32,500 bases of DNA, taken from NCBI GenBank assembly GCA_963575745.1, contig CAUYUJ010000670.1, positions 1 to 32,500 of the forward strand. The letters run 5' to 3'. This document shows positions 19,282-28,834 of the stretch, piece by piece. This DNA comes from Prorocentrum cordatum. Taxonomy: Eukaryota; Sar; Dinophyceae; Prorocentrales; Prorocentraceae. The notes beneath the pieces are model-generated. The model made no database searches and had not been told where the DNA came from. It worked only from the letters and a program-made list of their open reading frames with translations. The first letter of the stretch is position 1, and each line of letters starts with the position of its first letter. The translations under genes and the position numbers were made by a program.

Positions 19282-19724
19282 GTTTCTTCCCTTCTCCGAA
19301 GGCCAAAATAGCAGGTCATCAAAGCCTGGCTTGACATCTTCTGGCAATTTTGGTGTGTACGAAGGAGTCCCTGAATACAACCAGACACAGTGTATTTTTG
19401 CATTCGAGAAGTACGCGTGGTGTTTTCGCACAGTAAGGAACAGAAGCGTCGTTCGTGACAGCGTCGGCCTGCCCCGTGTGGTTGTGGCAGGTTCCGACGG
19501 GGATAACTAAACACACGCCGAAACGCTGGAGACGGACTGGGTCAGGGGTGCCCGAAAGAGTGGGCATACTCAGTCCTAGACCAGAAAGGTGACCAAAGCA
19601 AGCTGCGCAGACAACTGCTTTTCGGCGATCCTGGCGCGGCATACCCGTTGCCAGGCCGGCTTGGGGCGGGTCTGCAAATAATGCCTTGTATGTCTACTAA
19701 TATGGATATGTTTGGCACGTGACT
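19282..19724. repeat. 445-bp direct repeat, copy 1
   Basis: Begins near GTTTCTTCCCTTCTCCGAAG and ends near TTTGGCACGTGACT. It aligns along its length with 19976-20422, at roughly 85-90% identity by eye and with small indels. Both copies keep a minus-strand open frame of about 107 codons starting MPRQ and containing FGHLSGLGL, IPVGTC and FVHTKIARRCQAR. The middle differs by compensating indels. No known domain is recognised. Confidence 0.85.
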
Positions 19725-19975
19725 GGTTATCAACCGAAAGTCTCACCAGGAGCTCGTCTTCGGTGGTGCGGCCTTTTTCCCAGCAGTCAGAGAGGTAGCA
19801 GTGGCGGTTTTACCAAAATGGGGGCTTCGCATGTGCTCTGATTGCCCACGAGCGCCTAACGCAGGGGTCGGGTGGCTCACACCATTGGGCCGTGGTTAGC
19901 GTCCGGTCGAGGACGAGGGGGCAATCGCCCGGCTTAGTTGCGGTTGCCGGTGGTGTCACGAAAGAGGGGGCAGTA
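19725..19975. other. Spacer between the direct repeats
   Basis: No similarity to the flanking copies is seen beyond scattered words, and no gene is recognised. Confidence 0.5.
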
Positions 19976-20422
19976 GTTTCTTCCTTTCTTCGAAGGCCAA
20001 AACAGCAGGTTCTCAGAACCTGGCTTGACATCTTCTGGCAATTTTGGTGTGCACGAAGGAGTCCCAGAATACAGCCAGACACAGTGCATCTTTGCATTCA
20101 AGAAGTACGCGTGGTGTTTTCGCACAGTCGGAACAGAGGCGTCGTTCGTGAAAGCGTCGGCCTGCCTGGTTAGGTTGGTTGTGGCAGGTCCCGACGGGGA
20201 TAGCCAACCACACGCCGAAACCCTGGCGACGGACTGGGCCAGGGGTGCCCGAAAGAGTGGGCATTGTCAGTCCTAGACCAGACAGGTGACCAAAGGAACT
20301 TGCGCATACAACTGCTTTTCGGCGGCCCTGGCGCGGCATACCCGTTGCCAGGCGAGCCTGAGGCGGGTGTACAAATAATGCCTTGTATATTGCACTAATA
20401 TGAATACGCTTGGCAAATGACT
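19976..20422. repeat. 445-bp direct repeat, copy 2
   Basis: Same orientation as 19282-19724, about 695 bp downstream. The minus-strand frame at 20013-20339 parallels the one at 19319-19642. The ends carry no obvious terminal inverted repeat. The repeat could be a non-autonomous transposon inserted twice or an old segmental duplication. Confidence 0.85.
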
Positions 20423-20939
20423 CCTCATCCTCCTCCTGCTCCTTCTCTCCTTTTTCGTCGACCCCTCTCCCATTTCAAATTCCCCCCCCCTGTCGGGCCA
20501 CTAAACGGGTCCGTAGGTTGGACCGGGCGTTTCGGTTGAGCCCAACAGAAGGGTTGAGGGCCAACCGTTTTTCGCAAGACGGTCTTTGCTTCGAGGTATC
20601 TCTTGATGTTTTCGCAAATCGTATGACCAGAACTATGAAATTGTGGGACGTGTTCACGGATGGAGGGCAGATCTTCTTCTAAACCTTGTTATCTTTGGAT
20701 GTTCGTCGAAGTTTTTCATTTTGTTTCTTTGCGTTGCTTGTAGCGAGAAGACTGACATTGTATCGCCCGGGTGGCAGGATCACCGGGCGTTCGTCATTAG
20801 GGGGGCGCTTCGCGCAGTGGAAATGCAGATTGGGGAGGGTTTGCGGCCAGTGCCACCGACCCTATTGGGGGATGACGACGACGCTGACGCTCCGGAACCT
20901 TTTTCTCGGGGGCCCTATGGGAGCAAATTGACTAATGGG
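20423..20939. other. No gene recognised
   Basis: A short CTCCTC tract at its left edge, then mixed sequence with no recognised motif on either strand. Confidence 0.4.
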
Positions 20940-21050
20940 CTCTGTTGGGATGCCTCTTGGGGGACTTTTGTGGACGCTCCGTGGTCGCTTGGAGCCGCTT
21001 CGGGGCGGATCTGGGTCCTTCTGGAGACATGTGGGGACATACGCAACACC
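20940..21050 (+). repeat. WGPLG-type degenerate repeat
   Basis: Steps such as GATGCCTCTTGGGGGACTTTTG, TGGTCGCTTGGAGCCGCTTC and GGTCCTTCTGGAG match the family seen at 6325 and 26653. Confidence 0.5.
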
Positions 21051-21087
21051 CCGCAACAACAGACAAACGTGAGGAGGGGGCCGGGAG

Positions 21088-21145
21088 TTTTGGCTCAAGT
21101 AACCGTTCTGGTCAAAGTTATGGCTCAAGTGGCCGTCTTGTCTCA
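21088..21145 (+). other. Spliced-leader relic(s), tandem
   Basis: TTTTGGCTCAAG at 21088-21099 is identical to the last 12 nt of the dinoflagellate spliced leader, the short exon added to nuclear mRNAs by trans-splicing. It recurs with one change as TTATGGCTCAAG at 21118-21129. Weaker copies lie between and after (CCGTTCTGGTCAAAG at 21103-21117, 10 of 15; GCCGTCTTGTCTCA at 21132-21145, 11 of 14). A 12-base exact match is expected about 0.004 times in this window by chance. A coding-like frame starts 112 bp downstream of the first copy. Tandem relic leaders are known marks of retroposed dinoflagellate mRNAs. Confidence 0.5.
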
Positions 21146-21210
21146 TACGTCTCGTTAGTGAACACTTTTTCTTGGCCAGTGCAAGGTTGACAGCAACTAG
21201 CGAAGGCAAA

Positions 21211-21570
21211 ATGGAACCTATGAGATCTATGGATGGGTCAATTCGCAAGTCGGAGGGGAGTAGTGGCAGTTCCCCTGACGATAGAAACGTCGAAGAGCGC
21301 CGAATTGACACAAAAACAGAAAGTGCATAAGATGTTTGACATAATGACTGGTTTGCTGACTACCATGCAACATGCAAACCATTGCAATGCTAGCGTCGGC
21401 AGCATCCGAAGAAACATCGGGTGACGTCAACCACATCAAACAAGATATGGAATCTATACTGAAGAAATATGGGGAGCTCGAGCACAGCATCAAAGAGCTT
21501 CGCGACTCATTTACAAACACCAGCCCCCCGCGTTTAGAGTCGCGCCTCGCCCCACGTGGTCTCGCTCCAT
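21211..21570 (+). pseudogene. Coiled-coil ORF1-like remnant
   Basis: From an ATG at 21211 a hydrophilic frame reads MEPMRSMDGSIRKSEGSSGS and on. After a shift near 21300 it reads LTQKQKVHKMFDIMTGLLTT. After another near 21420 it reads GDVNHIKQDMESILKKYGEL, then EHSIKELRDSF. Together this is a Ser-rich start followed by about 70 residues of amphipathic coiled coil, as in N-terminal parts of LINE ORF1 proteins. Composition is less GC-rich than the surroundings. The position just downstream of the spliced-leader relic suggests the 5' end of a retroposed, trans-spliced transcript. No RNA-binding domain is visible beyond it, so the LINE assignment is tentative. Confidence 0.4.
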
Positions 21571-21747
21571 GGTAGCCTCGTTCTTCGCCTTCCTGCCTGA
21601 TCTCGCCCTGCTTGGCCGACGGAAACGGGCGGCAGCCTGAGCTGCCCGATTGTCTGAGGCCCTCGTGTGCCGAGGCCTCGCCCGCCCGCGAGCCCGCGGG
21701 CGGCCAGCTCTGTCCTTGACTTTTCTGTGTCTGCCGGCCGCTGGCCC

Positions 21748-21806
21748 GCTCAACCGGCCAGCCACAGCGGGCATCCAGGATGCCCGCTGAGGCCAGCCGG
21801 TCGAGC
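21748..21806. repeat. Long hairpin, 29-bp arms, 1-nt loop
   Basis: Arms 21748-21776 and 21778-21806 pair at 25 of 29 positions around a single A at 21777. The inner 11 bp (AGCGGGCATCC and complement) are perfect. Confidence 0.85.
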
Positions 21807-21984
21807 AGGTCTTCTTCGGATCCTTGGCACCCTCGCTTCGCCTCCTCGGGCGCAGACTTGACTGACAGCAGGGGGTGCCGCATCCTTCCTGCAGGTTTGC
21901 ACTCGAGTGGTGGGGCGAGGATCCCCCATGGTTCGGCCCACGCTTGGCTGACGCTGGGCTTCTCGCTCGGTGCGCGGCGCCCGC

Positions 21985-22027
21985 GTGCCCTGGATGGGCC
22001 CCTGGTCGGGGGGCCCATCCAGGGCAC
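21985..22027. repeat. Perfect 18-bp hairpin with 7-nt loop
   Basis: GTGCCCTGGATGGGCCCC at 21985-22002 is perfectly complementary to 22010-22027, with TGGTCGG as loop. It is not followed by a T-run and so is not terminator-like. Confidence 0.95.
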
Positions 22028-22160
22028 GAGGCAGGGCAATCTTGCTCTTTTTGCGCGCCCCCTCCAGTCGTGGGGATGATCGCAAGACCTTACGCAGACG
22101 AGACGGTCGGCTTCGCAGCTGGGGCTTTGGGACTGTCTAAATTTCTCCAAAGGTATCTGT
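22028..22160 (+). pseudogene. Possible RT motif B-C remnant
   Basis: Just after the hairpin one frame reads IQGTRQGNLALFARPLQ, like RT motif B (GTRQGNPLSxxLF). The next frame reads RPYADETVGFAAGALG (YADE at 22091-22102), like motif C with the second Asp changed to Glu. The two are only about 20 codons apart, short for an RT, and flanking text is unreadable. A minus-strand open frame of 418 codons (21227-22483) covers the region but shows no domain. This is a weak call that could be chance. Confidence 0.25.
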
Positions 22161-22499
22161 GACTCCCCACGTTTGTGCTGGTCCACCAAAACGTGTCCCG
22201 CGGACCTCTCAACCCCTTTCTGGGGCCAGGTTTTCATCCAGGGCAGCGTTTGGCGGTGTTGTTGGCCCGAAGCGGACTTCTTGACGCGGAGATTGGCGAC
22301 AAGTTTCCGCCTCGATCTATTCGGGATGTTGGAGGTCTGAAGTCTGGGTCCATTTCGGGTTGGGGGTTCAACATCGGCCCCCTGACCTGTCCAGGGGTCT
22401 TTTCTGGCCAGAATTCGGAGGCGGATCCAGCCGTAGCCAAGTGTGCGCCCCAGGACGCTCAAGAATGGGCCAGAAAAGTCCAATCTAAATTAGTAGTCT

Positions 22500-23580
22500 A
22501 GTCCTCATGATCCTTCGAAGGAGGCATCAGTGAGGCTAGAGACGCTGCATTCGAGTCCGGCTCGTCGAGGTCGCTGCGTGCGGGCGTGGCTTGTGTTGCT
22601 TATGACTGAGCGCGTCTGACGGTGGGTTTCAAAGGGAGCCTATTCAGAATCCAGATTGTAGTATCGAGGCCGAGGCTCTGGCCGATCTTTCAGAGGATTC
22701 TATGAGCACTAGGGTGCAGCTCCTGTGAGGTTGAGTTTAGAGCTGGCGCCATTCTAGTTGTGTTCAGAATCTGTCTTAGTGCCGCTCAATGCAGTCTGCT
22801 CCTGTTGAACCTGGCGCAAAGCACGTTCATGGTTGGCTGAATAGCTGGCCTAATCTGGCCCAGCCGCCCCACAACGTGGCCTAGTGCATATAGTGATGCC
22901 CCAGCGTCCCCGCGAAGGGCACGGTCACTCGCTCACTCGCCCCTCGGGCCTCCGGCCTCTGGATGCCCGCGCGCCTCAGCTCGCCCGCCCCCCTTTGCCG
23001 GCCGGCCCCGCCGGCAGGCGGTGGAGCCGGAGGCCGCCGCGCCCGCGTACAACCCCCTCATGGACCCCGTGAGGGTGGAGATCGAGGAGCCACGCTCCGC
23101 CGGGGGCTCGGGGGCGGCCAGGAGGGGGCCGATGGCAAGGGGGGGGGAGGACATCATGGCCAGGGCCGCGGTGTCTCCCTGGATTTCAGGGCTCTTTCCC
23201 ATCCTTTCCGCGTCCCTTGGCCCCCCCTCGTCCGCGCACATGCCTTGGGCCATGACTTGCTGACCCCCCTCTTGGACGACCCACCCCCCTGGGGGGAGCA
23301 AGGGACGCCCCAGACCACGCCCGTAAACAGTGGTTCGTGGACCGTCCTTGCCCCGTTCGATTCCTCCATCCGACGCTTTCGCTACACACAATCCTCGGCT
23401 ATTGGGGCGCTGGTTGGGCGGTTGGCACTTCGGGAAAGTCCGGGGACCCCCCCCGAGGGATCTCTCCAGGGGGACCTCTGGAGACCGAGGGGTCGCACTG
23501 AGCCTGCAATCGGTTGTCGTCGCCGCCCTTCCTCTCTCCTCCTCGTTCCCTTCCGCCCTCCGCCATGTCCTCCCCCTCTT
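22500..23580. other. No gene recognised
   Basis: Mixed sequence to about 22880, then GC-rich DNA with Pro/Arg/Gly-rich open frames on both strands and no motif. Nothing supports a gene. Confidence 0.4.
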
Positions 23581-23586
23581 CTCGGG

Positions 23587-23655
23587 TCGGGCGAAGGGGG
23601 AGGGGCCAGGGAAAGGCGGAGGTACGAAGTCTGCAACATGCAGCTGATTTCGGCC
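23587..23655 (+). repeat. Dispersed 'TGCAGCTGGTTTCGGC' repeat, copy 2
   Basis: GGGCGAAGGGGGAGGGG, GGGAAAGGCGGAGGTACGAA and GTCTGCAACATGCAGCTGAT then TTCGGCC align with 29251-29323. One frame reads RRYEVCNMQLISA; the copy at 29251 gives RGYEICCMQLVSA, so the peptide-level similarity is also visible. Confidence 0.65.
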
Positions 23656-24169
23656 CCGCCGCCGGGCACAGTCTCCGGTACGTGGCCACGCCGGTCCTCC
23701 TCCCCAGCCTCCTCATCCCCCGCCTCCTCCTCGCCCTCACGCCCGCGCGAGGGGGAAGCTTCTATTCAGTGCGCCCCTGGGGTCCCCTCGGTCGATGAGT
23801 CATCAGACAGAGGGGTGGGGACGAGGAGCGTGGGCGGAGGAACTGATTGAGCGAACGGCACGACACACACGTCTTCGTTTCGGAAGTCTGAGCGGGTTTC
23901 TTGGATCCTTGATTTTGTTTCGGCTGTCCTTCCGTCGGCCTTGATGGTCTTCGGAGGTTCTTCCTCGTCTTCGGTATGTGTGTGCCTGTCTCGGACCCCT
24001 GGGCAGTCCGAAATCGGCCAAGTCGAGTCAAGACAAGCGGCCCGCCTGAGCACGCATGCTTGTGCCCAACGAATTTGGTGGGGTGAAACCGGGTGTGGAA
24101 ACCGTAGCGTGCAAGAAAATCAAGCTAGATCGATTCGGTCAGGGTCGCGAGTTTGAGAGTATTGAAGGG
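23656..24169. other. No gene recognised
   Basis: A CCTCCTC-rich stretch at 23695-23740, then unrecognised sequence. Confidence 0.4.
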
Positions 24170-24290
24170 TCGGATGGGGGACGAGGGGGATCGAGTTTTT
24201 GGGGGCGTCTTTGGTCTTTGTTGGGCCTCCTGAGGACATCTGAGGGCCCCCAGGGATTTCTGGAGGCTTCGTTTCTACATGCCTCGTGTG
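24170..24290 (+). repeat. WGPLG-type degenerate repeat
   Basis: TTTTTGGGGGCGTCTTTGG, TTGTTGGGCCTCCTGAGG and GGGCCCCCAGGGATTTCTGG steps resemble the other copies in this window. Confidence 0.45.
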
Positions 24291-24654
24291 CCCCAGCGGG
24301 CAGCTCATCTAGCGACGGGTGCGTCTCGCTCATGCTCATTCGTTGAGTGGTCTGGCCCTGCCTGGCGTGATTTGTGGTGTCTCCAGCATGGGCAGGCGTA
24401 CTTGGTGTAATGCTTGCAGATGTGGTGTTGACGGTGTTGATGGTTGCGGACGCTCGATTGTTGGACTTGCGCGGCCTGATCTCATTTGGTTGCGGACATC
24501 CGGGCGTGTGGAATCGGCAATCCAAAGGAGCGCAGTTGTTCAACGGGCTCTGTCTCCCTCCGCTCCACCCGCTTTCGATGTCTTCGTCCTCCCTTGTATT
24601 TGAATGGCCTCCGGCCAGTGCCGCCGATCCGAGGCGCTCCAGATGCTGGTGGTT
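24291..24654. other. No gene recognised
   Basis: Mixed sequence with GGTGTTGA/GGTGTTGAC words at 24420-24450. No coding motif is seen. Confidence 0.4.
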
Positions 24655-25481
24655 GACACGACGGCGACGACGACGACGACGATGACGACCTCGACGCCGA
24701 CAACGGACAACTTACGACTACCGGGAGGAGGGAGGCGGGAGGCGGGAGGAGGGGGAGGGAGCAGGGAGGAGAGAGGAGGGAGGAGGGAGGAGGGAGGATG
24801 GATGGATGGGGAAGAGGCGGAGGATGAGGAGGAGGACGACGAGGAGGAGGAGATGGCAGAGGAGCAGGAAGACCAGGATGAGGAGGGAGGAGGGAGGCGG
24901 AAGATGATGACGAGGATGAGGGTGAGGATGAGGACGAGGATGAGGACTAGATGATGGTGATGCTAATGATGATGCTGGTGATGATGTTGATGCTGATGCT
25001 GATGCTGATGCTGATGCTGATGCTGATGCTGATTATGATGCTGATGATGACGCTGATGCTGATGCTGATGCTGATGCTGATGCTGATGAGTATGATGGTG
25101 GTGGTGGTGTTGATGATGATGTTGCTGATGATGATGATGATGACGATGATGATGATGATGCTGCTGATGATGATGGTGGTGGTGGTGGTGCGGAGGAGGA
25201 GGAGCAAGGAATAATATGATGACAGGGATGATCATGATGATGGTGTTGATGATGATGGTGATGATGATACTGAGGATGATGATCATACTGAGGCTGCTGA
25301 TGCTGATGATGACGATGCTGATGCTGATGCTGATGATGATGATGATGATGATGATGATGAGGATGAGGATGAGGCTGATGCTGATGCTGATGATGATGAT
25401 GATGCTGATGATGATGATGCTGATGATGATGATGATGCTGGTGATGCTGATGACGGTGATGATGATGATGACGATGATGAC

Positions 25482-25558
<77 letters not shown>

Positions 25559-25660
25559 CGACGGGGAGGAGGAGGAGGAGGAGGAGGAGGATGAGGAGGA
25601 GGAGGAGGAGGAGGAGGAGGAGGAGGAGGACGAGGCGGAGGAGGACGAGGACGAGGACCG
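24655..25660. repeat. Compound ACG / GGA / GATGCT / GAT / GAG repeats
   Basis: In order: (ACG)n 24658-24685; GGGAGGA purine tract 24722-24950; (GATGCT)n and mixed GATGCT/GATGAT 24950-25450; nearly pure (GAT)n 25460-25557; (GAG)n 25563-25635. Long frames here give poly-Met, poly-Asp, poly-His or poly-Ile and are artefacts. Confidence 0.95.
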
Positions 25661-26160
25661 AGCCCGCGGCTGGGGTCGGGGACCGGGGGCGAGGCCGGGA
25701 CTGGGAGCGGGGCCGGGGCTGGAGCTCGGGCGGGGCGCGGGTCCGCGGTTGGGGCCGGGGCCGCGGTCTGGGGTCGGGGCTGGAACCGGGACCGGAGCTG
25801 GTACCGGAACTCGGGAGCATTGAGACGGGGGTCAATGCAAACGGGGGTCAGCCAGGGCGCCAGATCCTGCAGGATCCTGCGAATACCCCCTCTGGCCGAC
25901 CCGGGTTTGGGAGCCGCTCGTGGCCGCGAGGCGGCCGCGCATATTGGCTGACCCGGGTTTGCGAAGACCTGCGTTGCAGTTTTTTTTTTCCTGCATTGCA
26001 GTTTTTGGTTTCCTGCTGACCCGGGTCTGGATTGACCCGGGTCAGAAGATCCCCGAGGAACCGGGGCCAACGCTGGGGCCATGCAGGGCCAGGAGCAGGG
26101 CGGGGCCGGAGCCGAGGCCAGGGCCGGGACTGGGGCCGGGGCCCGGGCCGGGGCGATCCC
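25661..26160. repeat. GGGGCC-type minisatellite with ACCCGGGT cluster
   Basis: Two blocks of GGGGCYGG hexamer-like repeats (25661-25805 and 26060-26155) flank a segment in which the palindromic word ACCCGGGT recurs at about 25899, 25952, 26020 and 26035. The segment also holds two CTGCRTTGCAGTTTTT copies near 25969 and 25991. Confidence 0.7.
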
Positions 26161-26479
26161 TCCCCCATGTTTGCGCTCAGCGAATTTTAAGTCAAGTCGG
26201 GAAGGAGTCGGAGACAGCGTCCCCCTGCAGAGCGAGGCTCGAGCGACTTCAGGCCCACGCTTTCAGAAACTCACACGCTGGATCGGCGGACCTTGGGTTT
26301 CTTACTGCGTTTCCTTTCCTCCTTTTTGTTGTTCTGCGTGTCTTCAGTGTGAGCTTCCCACTATGCCACCCGTGCGTCCACATGGCGCAGTCCGCGGGCA
26401 GGCTGGCCTACGAACTTTCCGTGGTGGCGGGCACGGAAGGGCGAATCCGAGCAAGAGGAGGAGGAGCAGCAGCAGGAGC

Positions 26480-26644
26480 TCACCACCCACCAAACCACCC
26501 CAACCCAACCCGAAGGCCCGAATTTGCCCTCCATTTCCAGTTGGGGGGGGGTCGGGGAACGTCGAGAAAACACACATGAAGCCCGTACCCCCCCCAACCC
26601 GAAATTCGGGTCTTCGGGTTGGGTTGGGGTGGTTTGGTAGGTAG
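26480..26644. mobile_element. Short inverted-repeat element (MITE-like), copy 1
   Basis: Ends in inverted repeats: ACCAAACCACCCCAACCCAA continuing to CCCGAAG at the left (from about 26489), with its perfect 27-bp complement at 26613-26639, and weaker pairing outside. GCAGGAGC flanks it at 26472-26479 and 26645-26652. The duplicated locus at 26941-26975 carries the same flanks joined with a single GCAGGAGC and no element, so this copy inserted with an 8-bp (perhaps up to 10-bp) target duplication. No coding capacity. A second copy is at 29948-30110. Confidence 0.85.
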
Positions 26645-26953
26645 GCAGGAGCACTCTTTCTGGTGACCTCTGGGGAGCGTTTGAGTTGCCAGGTGGGAAC
26701 CTTTGTGGGAGTTTTGTGGATGCCTCCGAGACCCTCTTGAGAGCGTCTCGGGGGCATTTTGGGCAGTCTAATGTCAGGAGGGGAAAAAACACACAGACAC
26801 AATTAATCGTCGATTCCCAGGAAAATATGGGAAAATATGGGAAGTGGGGGGGAAGACAGAAACCCAGAAAATATTGGAAAATATGGGGAATATTTTTATT
26901 TGTGTGTATTTATTTGTGTGTCCTGGGGCCCCTTCAGAGGAGGAGGAGCAGCA
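26645..26953. repeat. 309-bp tandem duplication, unit 1
   Basis: From GCAGGAGCACTC through a WGPLG-type stretch, AATTAATCGTCGATTCCC, GGAAAATATGGGAAAATATG and a TTTATTTGTGTG block. It repeats at 26954-27236 with only a handful of differences, so the duplication is recent. The AAATATGGG part also occurs, more diverged, at 29771-29882. Confidence 0.95.
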
Positions 26954-27236
26954 GCAGGAGCACTCTTTTGGGTGACCTCTGGGGAGCGTTTGAGCTGCCA
27001 GGTGGGAACCTTTGTGGGAGTTTTGGGATGCCTCCGAGACCCTCTTGAGAGCGTCTCGGGGGCATTCTGGGCAGTCTAATGTCAGGAGGGGAAAAAACAC
27101 ACAGACACAATTAATCGTCGATTCCCAGGAAAATATGGGAAAATATGGGAAGTGGGGGGGAAGACAGAAACCCAGAAAATATGGGAAAATATGGGGAATA
27201 TTTTTATTTGTGTGTATTTATTTGTGTGTTTGTGGG
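26954..27236. repeat. 309-bp tandem duplication, unit 2
   Basis: Second unit, about 97% identical by eye, diverging after the TTTATTTGTGTG block at about 27228. Its left border preserves the empty site of the inverted-repeat element present in unit 1's flank. Confidence 0.95.
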
Positions 27237-28800
27237 CCTCTTCATAATGAGCCTGCTGGAACCCACCTCATGCCTTCTGTATCGGCTGGACCCAGAAGTG
27301 CTCGTACTATGTCTGCGTCGCCTCCACAGGAGCGACCCGCACACTGAAGATCACCTGGCAGCAGAAGCGCCGTGGCGGGCGTGGTCTGGCCATGCCGCTT
27401 GGACAGCAGCTCAGTACAGCGTGTGTTTGTACAGAGCGTGGTGGTCGGACGTTCGCCCCACAGGTTGGGCGCACAGTGTTATCCATGTCCTTCTGCGCCC
27501 CATCTTGGGCCGCCTCGGGGGTCTCTGGGAAGGGGGGTCGGGGGTGGACAGAACCCCCAACAGTGACACATCGATTAGTGAATTGTCCGTTTTCGGTTCT
27601 CGACATGGCGCCGTGGCCGTTATTTTCCAGGCTTGCGCCCGCCAGGTTTGGACCTCAGGTTGTTTTCACTAAACCACGTTTTACTAAAGGGGGGTCTGTC
27701 CATCCCCGAGGGGGGCAGGCGGTGCCGGAACGCCTCGGCCCTTCTGGGGTGAGTTCCTCGGGGGCCGAGGGGGGCGCCCAGAGCGCCGTGTTTGATCATG
27801 CCCACTGCGCCCCCTCGGAAAGCAAGAACATCGAAGGATCCTAGAAGGCTCGAAAGAGCGTCGGTCCTCCCCCGCCCCGTCCTTCGATATCGATTGCGTC
27901 CAGCTCGATTCGATTCGATTCCGCATTTCCGAGGTTTCGATGCGGCCCGATGTTTGCAAGGCGCAATTTTACATCTTGGCGCGGCCGATCCGATTTGACT
28001 CCGACCTTGTTCCCTAGCGGCCCGATTCGATGCACATCGACATCCGATCCTATCTCCTGATCCGATGCTGGAAAGTCCCCCCCGTCTGAGGTTACCAGGC
28101 TACCTGAAAGCGTCGGACGCTGCACGATTGTTATTTGCAGAGCGGGGGTGCGCCCCCTGGTGCACGAGCCTCGTCCTCATTGTCCTTCTCGTCCAGAAGA
28201 TCGAAGATCGAGGAGGGAGGCACCTCTTTTGTGTGCCCTCCCGCTCATATCATTCGTTGACGGCTGGCGGAAGCCAGGAGTTCCAGGCCAGCTATAGCAG
28301 CAAAAACAGGGATCGAGCAGGGTGCAAGGTATCGAGGATCGAGGAGGTTCTGGGCGCCAGTTGGCGTCTTTGGAGGGGGGAGTAAGCTTTGGCGGCCGGG
28401 CGCACGCCCGCACCCTCAGGAGCGGATAGTGGCAGAGCTCAGCTTGGAGGGTGGCATGGAGGGCGAGGCGCGGACGGGGTCTCTCTTCGGGGGGGAGGGA
28501 GGGGAGGGGCAACGTTTCTGTTGGGCGGATGATCCCAGGGGAACGCGTCGGTTTCGAATTGCCTGATAGCCCATGTGTCCCAGGAACATTCGGTTTCGCG
28601 ATCGAGGGTCTACCCCACCCCCTGAGCCAGTCCCCCCCCCCTCTCGTTCCCCCTCAGGGAGGACGATGAGAAGGATTGTTGTTCAACAGGCACAGTGAAT
28701 GAGCAAAGGAACGCGAACTGCACGGGCACGCCGAGGGCGATGAAGGTGAAGTACTTGCATCAACACAGCGATCAATATTAGCCAGCGTGGACCCCAAACA
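27237..28800. other. No gene recognised; degenerate CGATTCG and ATCGAGG words
   Basis: No coding motif is seen on either strand. 27888-28070 is enriched in CGATTC/CGATCC/TCGAT words. ATCGAAGATCGAGGAGG near 28199 recurs as ATCGAGGATCGAGGAGG near 28331. Open frames are low-complexity. Confidence 0.4.
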
Positions 28801-28834
28801 GTGAGTCATTGAACTGTGCAGGTTTCAGATCTGT

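Noticed and set aside
19193-19510. Plus-strand frame in the first 445-bp repeat
   Set aside because: The second copy does not conserve this frame as well as the minus-strand one, and its start lies outside the repeat.
21985-22027. Rho-independent terminator
   Set aside because: The hairpin has no following T-run and the sequence is eukaryotic nuclear DNA.
21227-22483. 418-codon minus-strand open frame, the longest in the window
   Set aside because: No recognised domain, Pro/Arg/Gly/Ser-rich, antisense to readable plus-strand coiled-coil and RT-like text; best explained by high GC.
25033-26082. Poly-His, poly-Ile and poly-Met frames
   Set aside because: Direct translations of GAT/GATGCT repeats in different phases.
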